Position numbers and translations under genes: made by a program. A stretch of 64,000 nucleotides of DNA, from positions 20,152 through 84,151 of the forward strand of contig CAMPDV010002118.1 in assembly GCA_946699065.1 (NCBI GenBank), given 5' to 3'. The DNA comes from Loxodes magnus (lineage: Eukaryota > Ciliophora > Karyorelictea > Loxodida > Loxodidae). The notes beneath the pieces were generated by a model. That model had not been told where the DNA came from. It saw only the letters and a program-made list of their open reading frames with translations, and did no database searches. This document shows positions 34,317-46,668 of the stretch, piece by piece (position 1 is the first letter of the stretch; every line of letters starts with the position of its first letter).

Positions 34317-35179
34317 TAAGTATTTACTGATAGGGGGTAATATACAATTTGACACATATGTTTATAAGTTAACTAAAGTAATATATATTTTAATCAATAT
34401 TAGAAAAAGGTATTTTAGGTTTAGATATTTTATTTTAGAATGTAATAATTGGAGTAAATATTAGTATGTAAGGTTGTTTTTTACAGTTTAATTAAATAGA
34501 TGGTAAGTTTAAATGTATATAAGTTGGTACAAATGGTTTAAAGATAATGTTATAGAGTGTATGTTTTGTGAAATAAGGGGGTGAATTTGTTAATGTGAAT
34601 TCAGGTTGTATGAATTTCATATTTGTAGTTATGAAGGAGTCTGATTTCTTAGTATGAGAGTGAACAACTGATATACTTAATAATAACTCTTATAAATTAA
34701 ATAATATTTATATGTTTATATGTTTATATATGTTTTCATTAATATTTTTATTAAAGTGATTTCTTCTTCTATATATATTTTTATATTAATAAAAGTTTAT
34801 ATGTATACATGTATATATGTTTATGAGTTAATATGTTAATATGTTTATATGTATATATTTATATATGTAAACATTTTTATGAGTTTATGAGTTTATATGT
34901 TTATCTATGAAAGATTGGTTATAAGTTTAAATGAAAATATTTTAATAAAATATGTAATGAGAGTGTATGTAGAAAGTGTGTGGATGGTTAGTAAATAAAA
35001 GTTGGGTATAAAGAGTATTTAGAGTGTAGGGAGTAATAAGAGTATTTAGAGTGATAAGAGTGATAGAGTGACGAGAGAATTTAGAGTGATAAGAGTATAA
35101 AGAGTGTTAAAGGTATTAATTTTTTTTTAATGAGTAAAAAGTATTTTTTTATATAAATAAATAATAAATAAATAAATTT
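34317..35179. other. AT-rich stretch, no gene seen
   Basis: Includes the first TGA after the array (34328-34330), which may be the stop of the TRIM-like gene, then AT-rich sequence with TATATGTTTATATG runs. Parts resemble 44.3-44.9 kb of the duplicated segment. The last 25 bases are an AATA repeat that continues the palindrome of the next element. Confidence 0.5.
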
Positions 35180-36093
35180 GATTATAGAGCGCGTAGCACT
35201 CTCGTTAGTGCGCAGCTCTTTAAAAAAAATGTTTCATACTGACAAGAATGTTTGTTACTGATAAAATTATCAGATACTGATAAACCTTGTTCAATACTGA
35301 TATAATTTTAGAATACTCGTAATCTTTAATACTTGCTGGAGGTCCAAGGACTTGGCAGGATTGTGTCTCATTGCATCACCAAAGCAGAGGACGATATGTG
35401 TCAATTATGGGTACTTAAATTCCCCACCTCTGATGAAGCTCGCAATATTATTTCTTTTTCGTTCTAGAATTAAAAATAAACGAAGCCAAGCCAAGCCAAG
35501 CCAGTGTCGAGGGTCTAAGAATCTTATGTCTCGAGGCCAAACCAAACCAGAGGAAGACATGAAGTCGATTATGGTTACTTAACTTCCCCAACCTCTGATG
35601 AAGATGACCTTGTTTTTCACCTTCGAACAACTATGGCGGTTTTAAAAAATATATATAATAATAAAATTAAAATAATAAAATAATAATAATATAATATAAT
35701 TTAAATTAATAAAATCAAAATTATAAAATTCTTTACTTTTGCCTTCCTACCTTTATCTACGAAAAATTAACTTTTATTATTATATATATTTTTTAAAACC
35801 GCCATAGTTGTTCGAAGGTTAACAACAAGGTCATCTTCATCAGAGGTGGGGAATTTAAGTACCCATAATTGACACATGTCGTCCTCTGCTTTGATGATGC
35901 AATGAGACACAATCCTGCCAAGTCCTTGGACCTCCAGCAAGTATTAAAGATTACGAGTATTCTAAAATTATATCAGTATTGAACAAGATTTATCAGTATC
36001 TGATAATTTTATCAGTAACAAACATTCTTGTCAGTACGAAACATTTTTTTTAAAGAGCTGCGCACTAACGAGAGTGCTACGCGCTCTATAATC
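35180..36093. mobile_element. Foldback (long terminal inverted repeat) element
   Basis: The outer arms 35180-35438 and 35835-36093 are near-perfect reverse complements of 259 bp, starting GATTATAGAGCGCGTAGCAC. A second inner pair (about 35585-35670 with about 35770-35850) is also inverted. The inner left arm repeats the motif CCTCTGATGAAG, so the left side looks partly duplicated. GC is well above the flanks. No transposase is seen; the short ORFs inside are shadows of the palindrome. The flanks AAATAAATTT/AAATTTATTT are also complementary, so a target duplication cannot be told apart. Absent at the matching place in the paralogous segment (about 45.4-46.7 kb), which supports a later insertion. 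Confidence 0.8.
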
Positions 36094-39000
36094 AAATTTA
36101 TTTATTTATTTATATATTATTTATTTTAAAGATTTTATGTTAAATAATTTAATGATGTGTAATAGTATATATTTAAATTAATGTTTTTATATAGTATAAA
36201 AATTATCAGAATAAAGAATTTGTTTTTTGCTCATTGTTTTGCACTATAAGAGATTTTTCTGTTGGAACAAAAGTGTGAAAGTTTGGATAAAAATCTTAAA
36301 CGGAACTAAAAAAGGGTAAAAGGGATATGGGAGTGTTTAATGAATATTTTAATGAGTGAGGCTTTTAAGTAAAGGATATGAAGGAGAATGGATTAATTTT
36401 AAAAGGAGAAACGGAATTAGTAAAAAGTTTTTTTTAATATAGTGAAGGGAAAAATGATTGAAGTGATTAAAAAAGTTGGATTTATAAAAATAAAATTTAG
36501 AATTTTAAATTCGTAATTTTTTTTTTAGAACGTTAATAAGACAAAAAAATTTTAAGATTTTTTAATTTCAAAAAAATTCGAAATTTTTTTTTTCGATTTA
36601 GATAAAATATAATTATAAGAAAAAAGTATTTTTTTTATTAAAGAAGTCAAAATTTTTAAGACAATTTGAAAATAAGAATTGAAAAAGTAAAAAAGGTTTT
36701 TACAGTTAAAAAACACGAAAATTTTATTTTGTTTTTTTACTCAGTGTTTTACACTACAGGAGATTTTTCGGACTGAATAAAAATTTTTAAATTTTAATGC
36801 TAAGGTTTAAAATATTCTTATAAAGATAAAATCATTAGAAGTATAAAATTTTTTAGATAAAAAGTATTAGAGAAGTTAGTAATTAAAAAAATATTTTTAA
36901 AATTTATTTCTGCTTTTTCTCAGAATTTTCACTTCAGGAAATTTTAAGATGGACAAAATTTTTAAGGAGATATATATTAAAAAGAGTAAATATTTTTAGA
37001 TATATTTTAATAAGTAAATAATTTTATTCTACATAAATTTTTAATTACATCTCTCTAAATTTAAAATAAAAATATTTATAATATAGATTTATTTTATACA
37101 ATTTTTACTTTTTTAATATAAGAATTTATTGACTTTGCTATTTTTGATATTTATTATAGGTAAGGATTATAAATTTAATAAAAAGACAATTAGAAAATAT
37201 TTAATTTTTTTCATGTTTATTTATGATTTCAGAACAGCTAAATAGCAAATATGATTAAAAATTTATTTTTCTTCATAAAATAAATTAATTATAAATTATT
37301 AACAAAGAGATGAGATAAAATAATATATTAAATAGTAAAGAAATTTAAAATCTTTCAAGTTAGATCTCTTGAAAGTCTGTTGATCAACTAATAAAAACTT
37401 AAAAGGTTTAATTTTTTAATTTGAGAAAATAATTTTAATTTATTAATTGAAGATATGAAAAATTTTATTTTGATATTCATTAATTAAAATCCTAATATAA
37501 TAATTTAATATCTACTTATTAGAAAATTTAATCTTTCATTTTAAATAATTTTAAATTAATGCTTAGTGCATGATAATTCTAGCTCTAAATTTATAATTAA
37601 GACAAAGATAATCTGAATAATTTTACAAGCCATAAAATTTAAATGTTAATATTAAAATAATTATTCTATAATTTTACTAAAAAAGGCTACTTTTTTTAAT
37701 CTATAAGACAAAATTTTAAATAACGTTGATTTTTTAAATTTGAACTAATCCTGTGTATATTTAATCTCATAGCATAATAAAAGTTACTTAATTTTAAATT
37801 TAAATTTTTTAACTAAAAAAGTGTTTGAAAATTTTAATTATTATAAATGCTTTATTTACCAAAAGAGGCTTGTGAATTTTTTTAATAAATGAAGTATTAA
37901 TTTTTAATGTTTGTGAAAAGTAGTTCTCATCATGTTTCTTTTTCTTAATGAAATTTTAAATAGTTATAATAAATTTACTGCTAATCAGTTTTTGCAAACA
38001 GAGAATACATTGAGTAATGAATATAAATTCGAAAATCGTAAACTTCTAACCCTTATAAAGCCAGATAATTTATAAACAAACTTTCTTCAAAATCTTGGAA
38101 TATACCGGGTAACTCTCCAAGATTAGAGATATTATCACAATTTAAAATTTTACTTACTTCATATGTTTATTATGCCTTAAATTAATCATTTATTAATAAA
38201 TGTTATTTACTTCTCACCTTTTACTTCTTTCTTTTAAGCCTTCTTCGTTTCCAACAATTAAAATCTTTTTGAATTTAGAATCCTGTGAAATATTTATATT
38301 TGTAAGTGTAGACTTAAAATTAATTATTCTTATTAAATAAAATTAATTAATGTCATTATTAAAACTAATCTTTAAAAAGCAAATATATGTTAATTTCACA
38401 TATGAATAAGTCATTTTATAAGATAAATATACTAGATAAGAACAAAAAAAGAAAGTTTGAGGTAAAACTACAGAATGAGGTAGCTGTAAATATAACAAAA
38501 TAAAAAAAATAAAAAGACTAAATTGTATTGCTTAAACTGATTAAAACACATACTAAATAATATTGGAGGCTTAATCATTAAAGAATTGACTCTCATAAAA
38601 TCTTAAAGTAAAACAAAAGCATCAAAATAAAATATTATAATAAAAAGAGAAATAAATGAACAATTTATAAATAAAAATATCTTTATAAAAGGTTTAATTA
38701 TATATAATAAAAAATTTAAAAAAGAGAAATAAAAAATAATGATAAGAAAACAAATATAAAAAAACTATTTTTAATAAATTAATAAAATTGAATATAAAAA
38801 AGCTATAAATTTATTATAATATCATAAATTATAAAAACTCAGAAATAAAATAAAGTAATAAATCTTAATCTAACATTCTATGTCAAATTTTTCTATTTTT
38901 TTGATTCTTAATTTTTAGAAATTTTATTTTGTCGTATTATAAAAAATAAAATTTTATTTTATGATATTCATTAAGTAATTTTAGAAGAATAAAAATGAAA

Positions 39001-40090
39001 TAATTTTTTAACTTAACGAATAGTTAAAGAAATTAGTAATAAATTATTTTAAGAATAAAATAAAAGATTTTAATTAGATAGTATTCTATATAAAGATGAA
39101 TAAATATTTTATATTTATTTAAAGTAAGAACAAGATATTTAATTAAATCATAAGAAATAATAAAATAAGTTTATATTTCATAATAAATATAGTTTATAGT
39201 GAGATTAATTAAGAGATAAATCTTTAATAATAATTTAATAAACCTTAAACTATAAAATTTATAATTAATTCACTTTAATAAAATTCCTATTAAATGAAGC
39301 TTTTTTTTTATTCAGAAACATCACTTTATTTAAGTTTATGTTTAAAAATGTAAAACTTCTTTTCTCATGTGGTTTCTTAGGTCTTCTTGATTTTTTACCA
39401 TCACTTATAAAAGTTTCTTTTAATTATATCTATAACTCTATTTAGTTTTAATAGATATTTTAAAATATTTAATTTCTTTTTCTTTGTAAAATCTTAATAT
39501 AAATTTATTTGAAAATATATTTCTGATATTTATTAAAAATAAATGGTTAGTTTAAGTAGATTGTGTCTTATATTTGTATTCTTTACAAATTATTATAAGG
39601 AAATGTATAAAAAGTAGAGATGATTGAAAATGTGTGTATGTATTTTGGTGCACACATATATTTAGTATATTTATGTGGGAAGTATTTAAAGTATAAGAAT
39701 AAATAGGTAATTTGAAGATTGATATTTTGGTATATTAGTTGTTGAATATAGTTAATGAAATTAGTGATTTAAAATGTTGTATAGTTTTGATACCTGTAGT
39801 TAGTAAAATTAGATAGTAATTTGAAATAATGTTGTTAAATATTTAAATGTTTATAATTATTGATTCCAACTAAAATATCATAAAATTTATAAACTAATAA
39901 ATAATTATATAAACATTATATTTAAATACATACTTTACTAAGATAGACATTACCAGATTAACCTAATAAATCAGCTTAGATTTTTATTAAATATTAACAT
40001 ATACTATCATTAATTAAAATATATAGATAATATAATTTAACATAGCATTATTTATTTACGTAACAACACCTTTATTTAGTTTGCAACTAA
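36094..40090. other. AT-rich gene-poor stretch, duplicated at 46.7-48.9 kb
   Basis: No convincing gene. Blocks between about 36.2 and 37.9 kb match 46.8-48.45 kb in the same direction (for example CAAGTTAGA...TCTGTTGATC at 37.35 and 48.02 kb). 37.96-38.15 kb matches 48.66-48.85 kb in inverted direction. Confidence 0.55.
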
Positions 40091-40705
40091 TCAAAAAGTT
40101 TAAATTTTTAAATTATCTTAAGTATTATTCTAATTTAAATCTTCTTCTGATTCTTCTTCTTAGGATACATATTTTGTAGTACTCCGTTCACCCTTTTTAC
40201 TTAAAGGTATCTTGCTTCAATCGAGTTCGATTCAAAATATATTCAATATTTTTTTTTATTGAGCAAATGCGATGTCCTTCAAGAGTTCATTTCCTATGTA
40301 CATATTTTTCTGTATAATAAACCTTCTGGAGTGTAGTATAAATTATTTATGGATTTTCATAACTTAAAGCTTTCAAACTTTTATTTTATAAGAATTTTCA
40401 GCAATATCTTAAATGTTACCATATTTCCTGCAATATCAGCATTACTTTCTATTAATTACTATCGGAATTTTTGCTGGCTGGATATTCGGTTCCATATCCA
40501 TGGGATCATTTGTTATTGTATTTTTTAGAAATAAACTTTCAGTCAATTCTGCTAATTGACTGAATTTGACTTCCGTTTGTTCAATTCTCAGATTGACTAA
40601 TTAGGAATTTTCATTTTTTAGTATTGATGTGTTAGACATTAGGTATGCGATTTTTCCTTCAAGCTCTTATACGTTTCTTTAAAGTTTAAAATTTTCCTAT
40701 TACAT
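40091..40705 (-). CDS. Unnamed protein with N-terminal coiled coil
   Basis: TGA at 40093-40091; an in-frame ATG at 40705 gives 204 residues, and the frame remains protein-like up to about 40.85 kb, so the start may be further upstream. N-terminal helical Q/E/K-rich region (LQRNVQELEGKIAYLMSNTS, LRIEQTEVKFSQLAELTESL), then DPMDMEPNIQPAKIPI, a CWYC pair, and an acidic tail SQEEESEEDLNQNN. Not recognised. Confidence 0.55.
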
Positions 40706-42032
40706 AGCTTTGAATTCTTAGAGTATTTTTTGCTAATCGTAAATGAATTGGGATGGATCCTTAGAGACTTTTTACAAGAAATGCTGCCTTTTTTTAATAA
40801 TAGATAGCGTGAATAAAATAAGTTTAGTTTGATTAATGGTTTTTTCAGGTTATAGTAGATAATTAAATAAATAATTTGGAAATTGGAATTAAATTTGTAA
40901 AACTGGTGTTTTTTATCTGGAATATAAAGATATTTTGGGTATTGTAAATATAAGTAATGATATTAATGGTATAGTATAATGTTAATCTTGAGAGTATTAG
41001 TTATTATATTATGTTATAATAGATTGAATGGTTGGTATTAATGGTTGAAATTAACTTGTTTGATTATATTAGTTTGAGAAATTTTAGAGAAGAACTGTTG
41101 ATTATTGATTTAAATAATCTGTTTAGATAATACTATCTTTAGTTTAAATATTTGCATATAATGTTTAAGTTTATGAATTTACATATTACTTCTTCTAAAA
41201 TTACTAATTCCCTTTGTATGTTAGATTGGAAAATAATAGTTTAATAATTTGAATTTGGTGATTTGAATAGAATTGAATTTAGAAAAGTGATATTAATTTG
41301 ATAATTGATAATGTTTACTAATGTAATTAAAGATGAAAAGATTTGCATTTAAGCTTTGTATCTATAAAGTTATTTTAGTTTTATAGAATATTAAGAATGA
41401 TACAGTATGAGTTAAGGTTATTATTAGTTATTAGGTAATTTGTTGTATTAGTTGTATTCTATTATTAGTTTTATTTAGAAAGTGATCTGTTTAGTAAAAT
41501 TTCAATTTTATTAAAGTTTTATCATTATGAATTATTTGCTGCTATCATTTAAGCTTAGCTTTAATTAGCATTGGCTTCAATTTAAATCTCTTAATTAGAT
41601 TATAGTTCATCTATTGAATTTACTTAATTCTCATAGTTTTGCTATTACATTTCTTAAACTATACTAATTATTTCATGATTTAGCTACTGTAATAAGTGGA
41701 GAAGTTAGTTTAAGTAATGAACTAGTTATTTTGGTAGTTTTTTGTGATATATATCAGATTTGAGTGACTAAAAATAATTCTATAATAGTTTATATTTCTA
41801 ATACATTTTATTTATATAAGTTTTACAATATACTTTTGATATTTCTTAGTTACTTATCAAAGTTTAAATATCTCGTTCATATTTTGCTATATTAATTAGC
41901 ATTTCATTATTGCTTCTTATCTATTAGTCATATTATCTTATTAAGTAAATCACTTTTCATTAGACTAATTCATTATATTACATTTCTTAAGTCACCAGTT
42001 TAATTTTAAGCTAAAGGTAAATAATATTATTA
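40706..42032. other. AT-rich stretch, no gene seen
   Basis: Very AT-rich; both strands lack a convincing frame except the possible 5' extension of the preceding gene. Confidence 0.45.
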
Positions 42033-43133
42033 TCAGCATTAGTAATATTGCTTTATCACTAATTTCATTATTTTACATTTAATACTATTATTCATTACTA
42101 TTATTCCAAAATTACTCTTTTATCTTCTTTTTACTACCATCAAAGCATATCTTTATTTACCATTTTAACTATATCTTTAGAATTCAATTTCTACCATTAT
42201 TTCTTATTTTTACAAACATTTCCTAATCCTTTGTCTATTTTAGGCCATTTATCTTTTTATACCTTCCTTTCATTTTCATAATACGCTCTATCCAGTTTTT
42301 GCCAGTACTTTTGCTTATATTTTCTTAGTCATTAACTAAAGAGGTTACTCTATGCCCTTCTCCTTTTTTAATGCTTATTATTAGCATTTCATCACCTATA
42401 AAACTAAGAAATTCATGCATTTGTCTTCGTTTAATTGGATGAATTATTAACGAAAGACTAGCGCTGCCTAGTTTAGATGCTCATTCTGCTTCTATGCTAT
42501 GTGCTAATATATCCATAAAGTAAATGACTTATTTACTGCTTTTGTTTTAATTTTATCCTTGAGCTTTTCTATTTAATTGCTTAATTCCTTTAACTAATCA
42601 TTAAAACACCACTGACTGTTTTTAAATAAGAACTATGTAAGATTACTTGAGACACCAATAAGGTGGCTTATAAGCACACAGTTGGAAGATTAGATTTATA
42701 ATTAATAAAAAGTCTAGATTGCAGCATGCTTTTTCTAATACTCTTCTAGTCTTTTGATATATTTATAGTACTGCTTAAAGTTTGTTCATGTACTGCGTAT
42801 TCTTAATGCTTTTTCTCATTGTCCAGTATCAACTTTAGTATCTTTATATTGCCTATTAATTCTTCATGCTTCTTCCATTTTAAGTCTTAAAAGATTTAAT
42901 CGTTACCTTTATTGATGCTTTGGATGTGGTTGAAGTTCCTGAATAGAGTCTTACTTTTTAATTACGATTAATGCCCACGTTGAAGAGAGTTTCTAAGTAG
43001 TTTAAATTGAACGCGTATGAATTAGTTTTCCGGTTTTTGACTACAATTTTTAAGTAGTTACCTTAATAAATTAATTATTAGGTTTATTTATTTAATTTAT
43101 AGCAACTCCAGATCTTTTGGAGGTTTATTGCAT
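42033..43133 (-). CDS. Unnamed helical basic protein
   Basis: ATG 43133 to TGA 42035-42033, 366 residues in one frame: MQQTSKRSGVAINQINKPNN at the start, WRINRQYKDTKVDTGQWEKA, NFKQYYKYIKRLEEYQKK, LKELSNQIEKLKDKIKTKAV and FGIIVMNNSIKC near the end. Mostly helical, Lys/Gln-rich, no membrane segment. Several TGA codons are Trp. I do not recognise a family. It is divergent from the TRIM-like pseudogene that starts 150 bases away. Confidence 0.6.
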
Positions 43134-43289
43134 CTGTTTGTGCTTTCCCTATGAATTTCTAGCTTTTTTGAAATTAATTAAAGAAGAGTCACATTAAAAA
43201 CTAGTTAATTCTATATTTCGTCCATCTTTTTTATTAAAGAATAGATTTAAACATTACTTTAAGCTACTAATGAGTATGATTTGGATGAT

Positions 43290-44215
43290 TTGGTGTTGAA
43301 TGACTTAAGAATATAAATATCTCACAACTAGAAAGTAATAGAATTATAGAGTAAAAGAATGTTCTAGCAGTAAAATACTATCTTGTAACAAAATAACTTC
43401 AAATTATAAAACTATAAAAATAAGTTAAAGGAATAGTCTAAGAGATTTAATTCCAAAATTTATATCAAAACCATAATATTCATTACAACCAGTTACAGAC
43501 TCTTAAACAAAACCATAAGTGCAATTTATCTTTATACCACTAAAAACACTACTATCAAAAACACAAACATAACACTTACAGAAACCATAATCATCTACAA
43601 ACTAGATTAATACGTAGAAGCCAAATTTATTTACTTACTAAGCTTAACAATAATCATCTTTCATACAATCGGGAGTTAAGTTAGTAAATTATCAATTTAT
43701 AATAGGAGATATCTAATTTACCAAATAGATCAAAAGTTTATTGCAGGAAAGAAAATAGCATACATGTTAGTTGAATGAGCTTCAAAGTATGTAAATATAA
43801 GTTTAATAAAGTTAGTAGTAAGTCTACTTCTTTGAACTCTTTAATCTTAGTAAAATCAATAAGTCAAAAATACTTAAAATACCTAAGAGAAAGCTTCCTA
43901 ATCTTAATCGACAAATGTCGTAAATTAAGGAATCTAAATATCGATATCACCGAATTATAAATATGTGAATCTAGCAGTTAAATAAGATACTACTATGGAG
44001 TAACTAAAGAGCATGATATAATAAGTTATACTCATGGTGATTGAAGATGGTTAAGAATAATAATGAGTTAGAATGAAACTAGACGATCTTATAATATGAT
44101 GGGTAATAGCTGTAATGGAAATGGTTTTAAAAATAATAATAATATGTAGATGGTAAGTTTAAAATAAATAATCTTATTAATGGATGTAGGACACATTTCT
44201 AAATTTTATTTTTAA
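43290..44215 (+). pseudogene. Decayed copy of the TRIM-like/ubiquitin-like gene
   Basis: 43.31-43.46 kb matches the coiled-coil part of the gene at 31.06 kb (32.04-32.20 kb: ATATCTC.CAACTAGAAAGTAATAG), and 43.89-44.21 kb matches its ubiquitin-like end (ATATCGATA....CCGAATNATAAATATGTGAA). The middle differs, frames are broken, and the RING/B-box end is absent. It is followed by a few intron-like units, like the intact gene. Confidence 0.75.
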
Positions 44216-44335
44216 TATAGGTAGGTTTATTTAAAAATATTGTCTTAAAACACAGGAAGTAAGTTGACATTAAAGATTTTTTACACATAGGATGTAAGTT
44301 GACATTTAATATTGTATGGACCAATAAAGTAAATA
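44216..44335 (+). repeat. Two or three intron-like units after the pseudogene
   Basis: AATATAG|GTAGGTTT...CACAG, GAA, GTAAGTTGACATT...CACATAG, GAT, GTAAGTTGACATTT. Same arrangement as the large array (GTAAG...TAG separated by three bases), but the internal sequence differs and is not amplified. Confidence 0.6.
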
Positions 44336-45477
44336 TTTAAAATTCTAATAAGTGAGTAATTTAAAATTTGACATATGTTTAAAGTTGGTAAAAGTGATTG
44401 TACTTTTTACAATATTAGAGGTAATTTGATTTGAATAATCCAATATATAATGTAATTGGAATTTAATTAATTTTGATGTAAGAAAGTTTATAGAATATCT
44501 TCCATTTATAGATTGTAATTTGTTTATGATTATTTTAATTTTAGGTGGTAACATATTTATTTTTTATTATAATAGAATGCAAGTTAATATCTAAAAAAAT
44601 AAGGGGGTAAGTTTGTGGATTAATATAAATAAAGGTGGTGTTGATTTACTTTAGTGATAAAATAAGGAGGCTAACTATATACTTAATTATGAATCTTATT
44701 AATTTAAATCTTTAAAAAATATTAATAATTATTCTTTTTATACGTTTATATTAGTATCAGATATAATGATAGAATGATTATTTGAGTATTCAAAGGTTGG
44801 TTATAAGTATATAATAAACAATTATTAGCTTTATTTGTGAGCATTAGAAAGTGTTTTTATTGTAGTTTATTTATGTTGTTTTATATATTTAATGAAAATA
44901 GCAAATATAATAAAATATATATATTTATTGATAAAATTTAATTTAACTTATGATGCTTGATAAATTTTATCATTTATAATTGTAGACAACCTAGAACCTT
45001 AATTATCATTTATTTTCCTCATGCTCTAACTATATTTTTTTAACTCACTACTATACAACTTTCCAAATATCATTTAAATACACCTAATTAACCAAAATTT
45101 AATATATCAATTATTATACTTTAAACCTAACAAATCACCTTAAACGCAATCCTCTATTTTTATTCAAGCACAGCGCCAATTCCTATTATCAGTGTGTAGA
45201 TTCTTTATTGCTAAAGATGGCTATAAAAGTAAGAATTTAAACCTTAAAACTATTAAATAGTATTAATAGAAAAAATATCCAGTTTATAAAGCCTAAGTTT
45301 ACTTATTTTATAAAATTGAAACAAAATACAATCAATTATGATTTTAATTAATTATACTATTTTATAAAGCTATTTAAATTATTTTTATCTTTAATTAGTT
45401 TTATATTTAGAATCAATTTAATTTAAATAAAAGAGCTTTTTAGAAATTTTATGCTTTTAAACCATTTTTTTTATTTA
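44336..45477. other. AT-rich stretch, no gene seen
   Basis: Partly homologous to 34.3-34.8 kb (AATAAGGGGGT... at 34.57 and 44.60 kb). No gene. Confidence 0.5.
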
Positions 45478-46668
45478 GTTAATTCGTTTAATTTGGTTAA
45501 TTCGGTTAATTTAGTTAATTTTGTTAATTTGATTAATTCGTAAAATTTGGTTAATTCGTATAATTTGGTCAATTCGGTTAATCTGGTTAATTTGGTTAAT
45601 TCGATTAATTAATTTATTTTGGTCAATTTGGTCAATTCGATTAATCTAGTTAATTCGATTTTTTCGTAAAATTTGATTAAATCGGTTAATTCGTATAATT
45701 CGTATAATTTGGTTACTTTAGTTAATTTAGTTAATTTGTTCAATTCGCTTAATTTGGTCATTTCGGTTTATTCGGTTAATTTAGTTAATTTGGTTAATTT
45801 GGTTAATTCGGTTAATTTGGTTAATTCGGTTAATTTGGTTAATTCGGTTAATTTGGTTACTTTAGTTAATTTAGTTAATTTGCTCGATTCGGTTAATTAA
45901 GTAAATTCGGTTAATTTAGTTAATTTGTTCGATTCGGTTAATTCGGTTAATTCAGTTAATTCGGTTAATTTGGTCAATTTGGTTAATTTGGTTAATTCAG
46001 TTAATTTAGTTAATTTGCTCGATTCGGTTAATTAAGTAAATTCGGTTAATTTGGTTACTTTAGTTAATTTAGTTAATTTGCTCGATTCGGTTAATTAAGT
46101 AAATTCGGTTAATTTAGTTAATTTGTTCGATTCGGTTAATTCGGTTAATTCAGTTAATTCGGTTAATTTGGTCAATTTGGTTAATTTGGTTAATTCAGTT
46201 AATTTAGTTAATTTGCTCGATTCGGTTAATTAAGTAAATTCGGTTAATTTAGTTAATTTGTTCGATTCGGTTAATTCGGTTAATTCAGTTAATTCGGTTA
46301 ATTTGGTCAATTTGGTTAATTTGGTTAATTCAGTTAATTTAGTTAATTTGCTCGATTCGGTTAATTAAGTAAATTCGGTTAATTTAGTTAATTTGTTCGA
46401 TTCGGTTAATTCGGTTAATTCAGTTAATTCGGTTAATTTGGTCAATTTGGTTAATTTGGTTAATTCAGTTAATTTAGTTAATTTGCTCGATTCGGTTAAT
46501 TAAGTAAATTCGGTTAATTTAGTTAATTTGTTCGATTCGGTTAATTCGGTTAATTCAGTTAATTCGGTTAATTTGGTCAATTTGGTTAATTTGGTTAATT
46601 CAGTTAATTTGGTCACTTTAGTTAATTTGTTCAATTCAGTTAATTTGGTTAATTAGGTCAATTTTGTT
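45478..46668. repeat. Satellite of 9-bp words with a 135-bp higher-order period
   Basis: Made of GTTAATTTG/GTTAATTCG words. The marker CTCGATTCGGTTAATTAAG recurs at about 135-bp spacing (once at 62), so longer blocks have been amplified. In one frame the words read Val-Asn-Leu/Val-Asn-Ser repeats, a consequence of the 9-bp period; I do not think it is coding. Confidence 0.9.

Noticed and set aside
35352-35630. Two overlapping short ORFs in the foldback element
   Set aside because: They lie on both strands of the palindromic arms and show no family resemblance.
45673-45900. VNL-repeat protein
   Set aside because: It is a by-product of the 9-bp satellite period.
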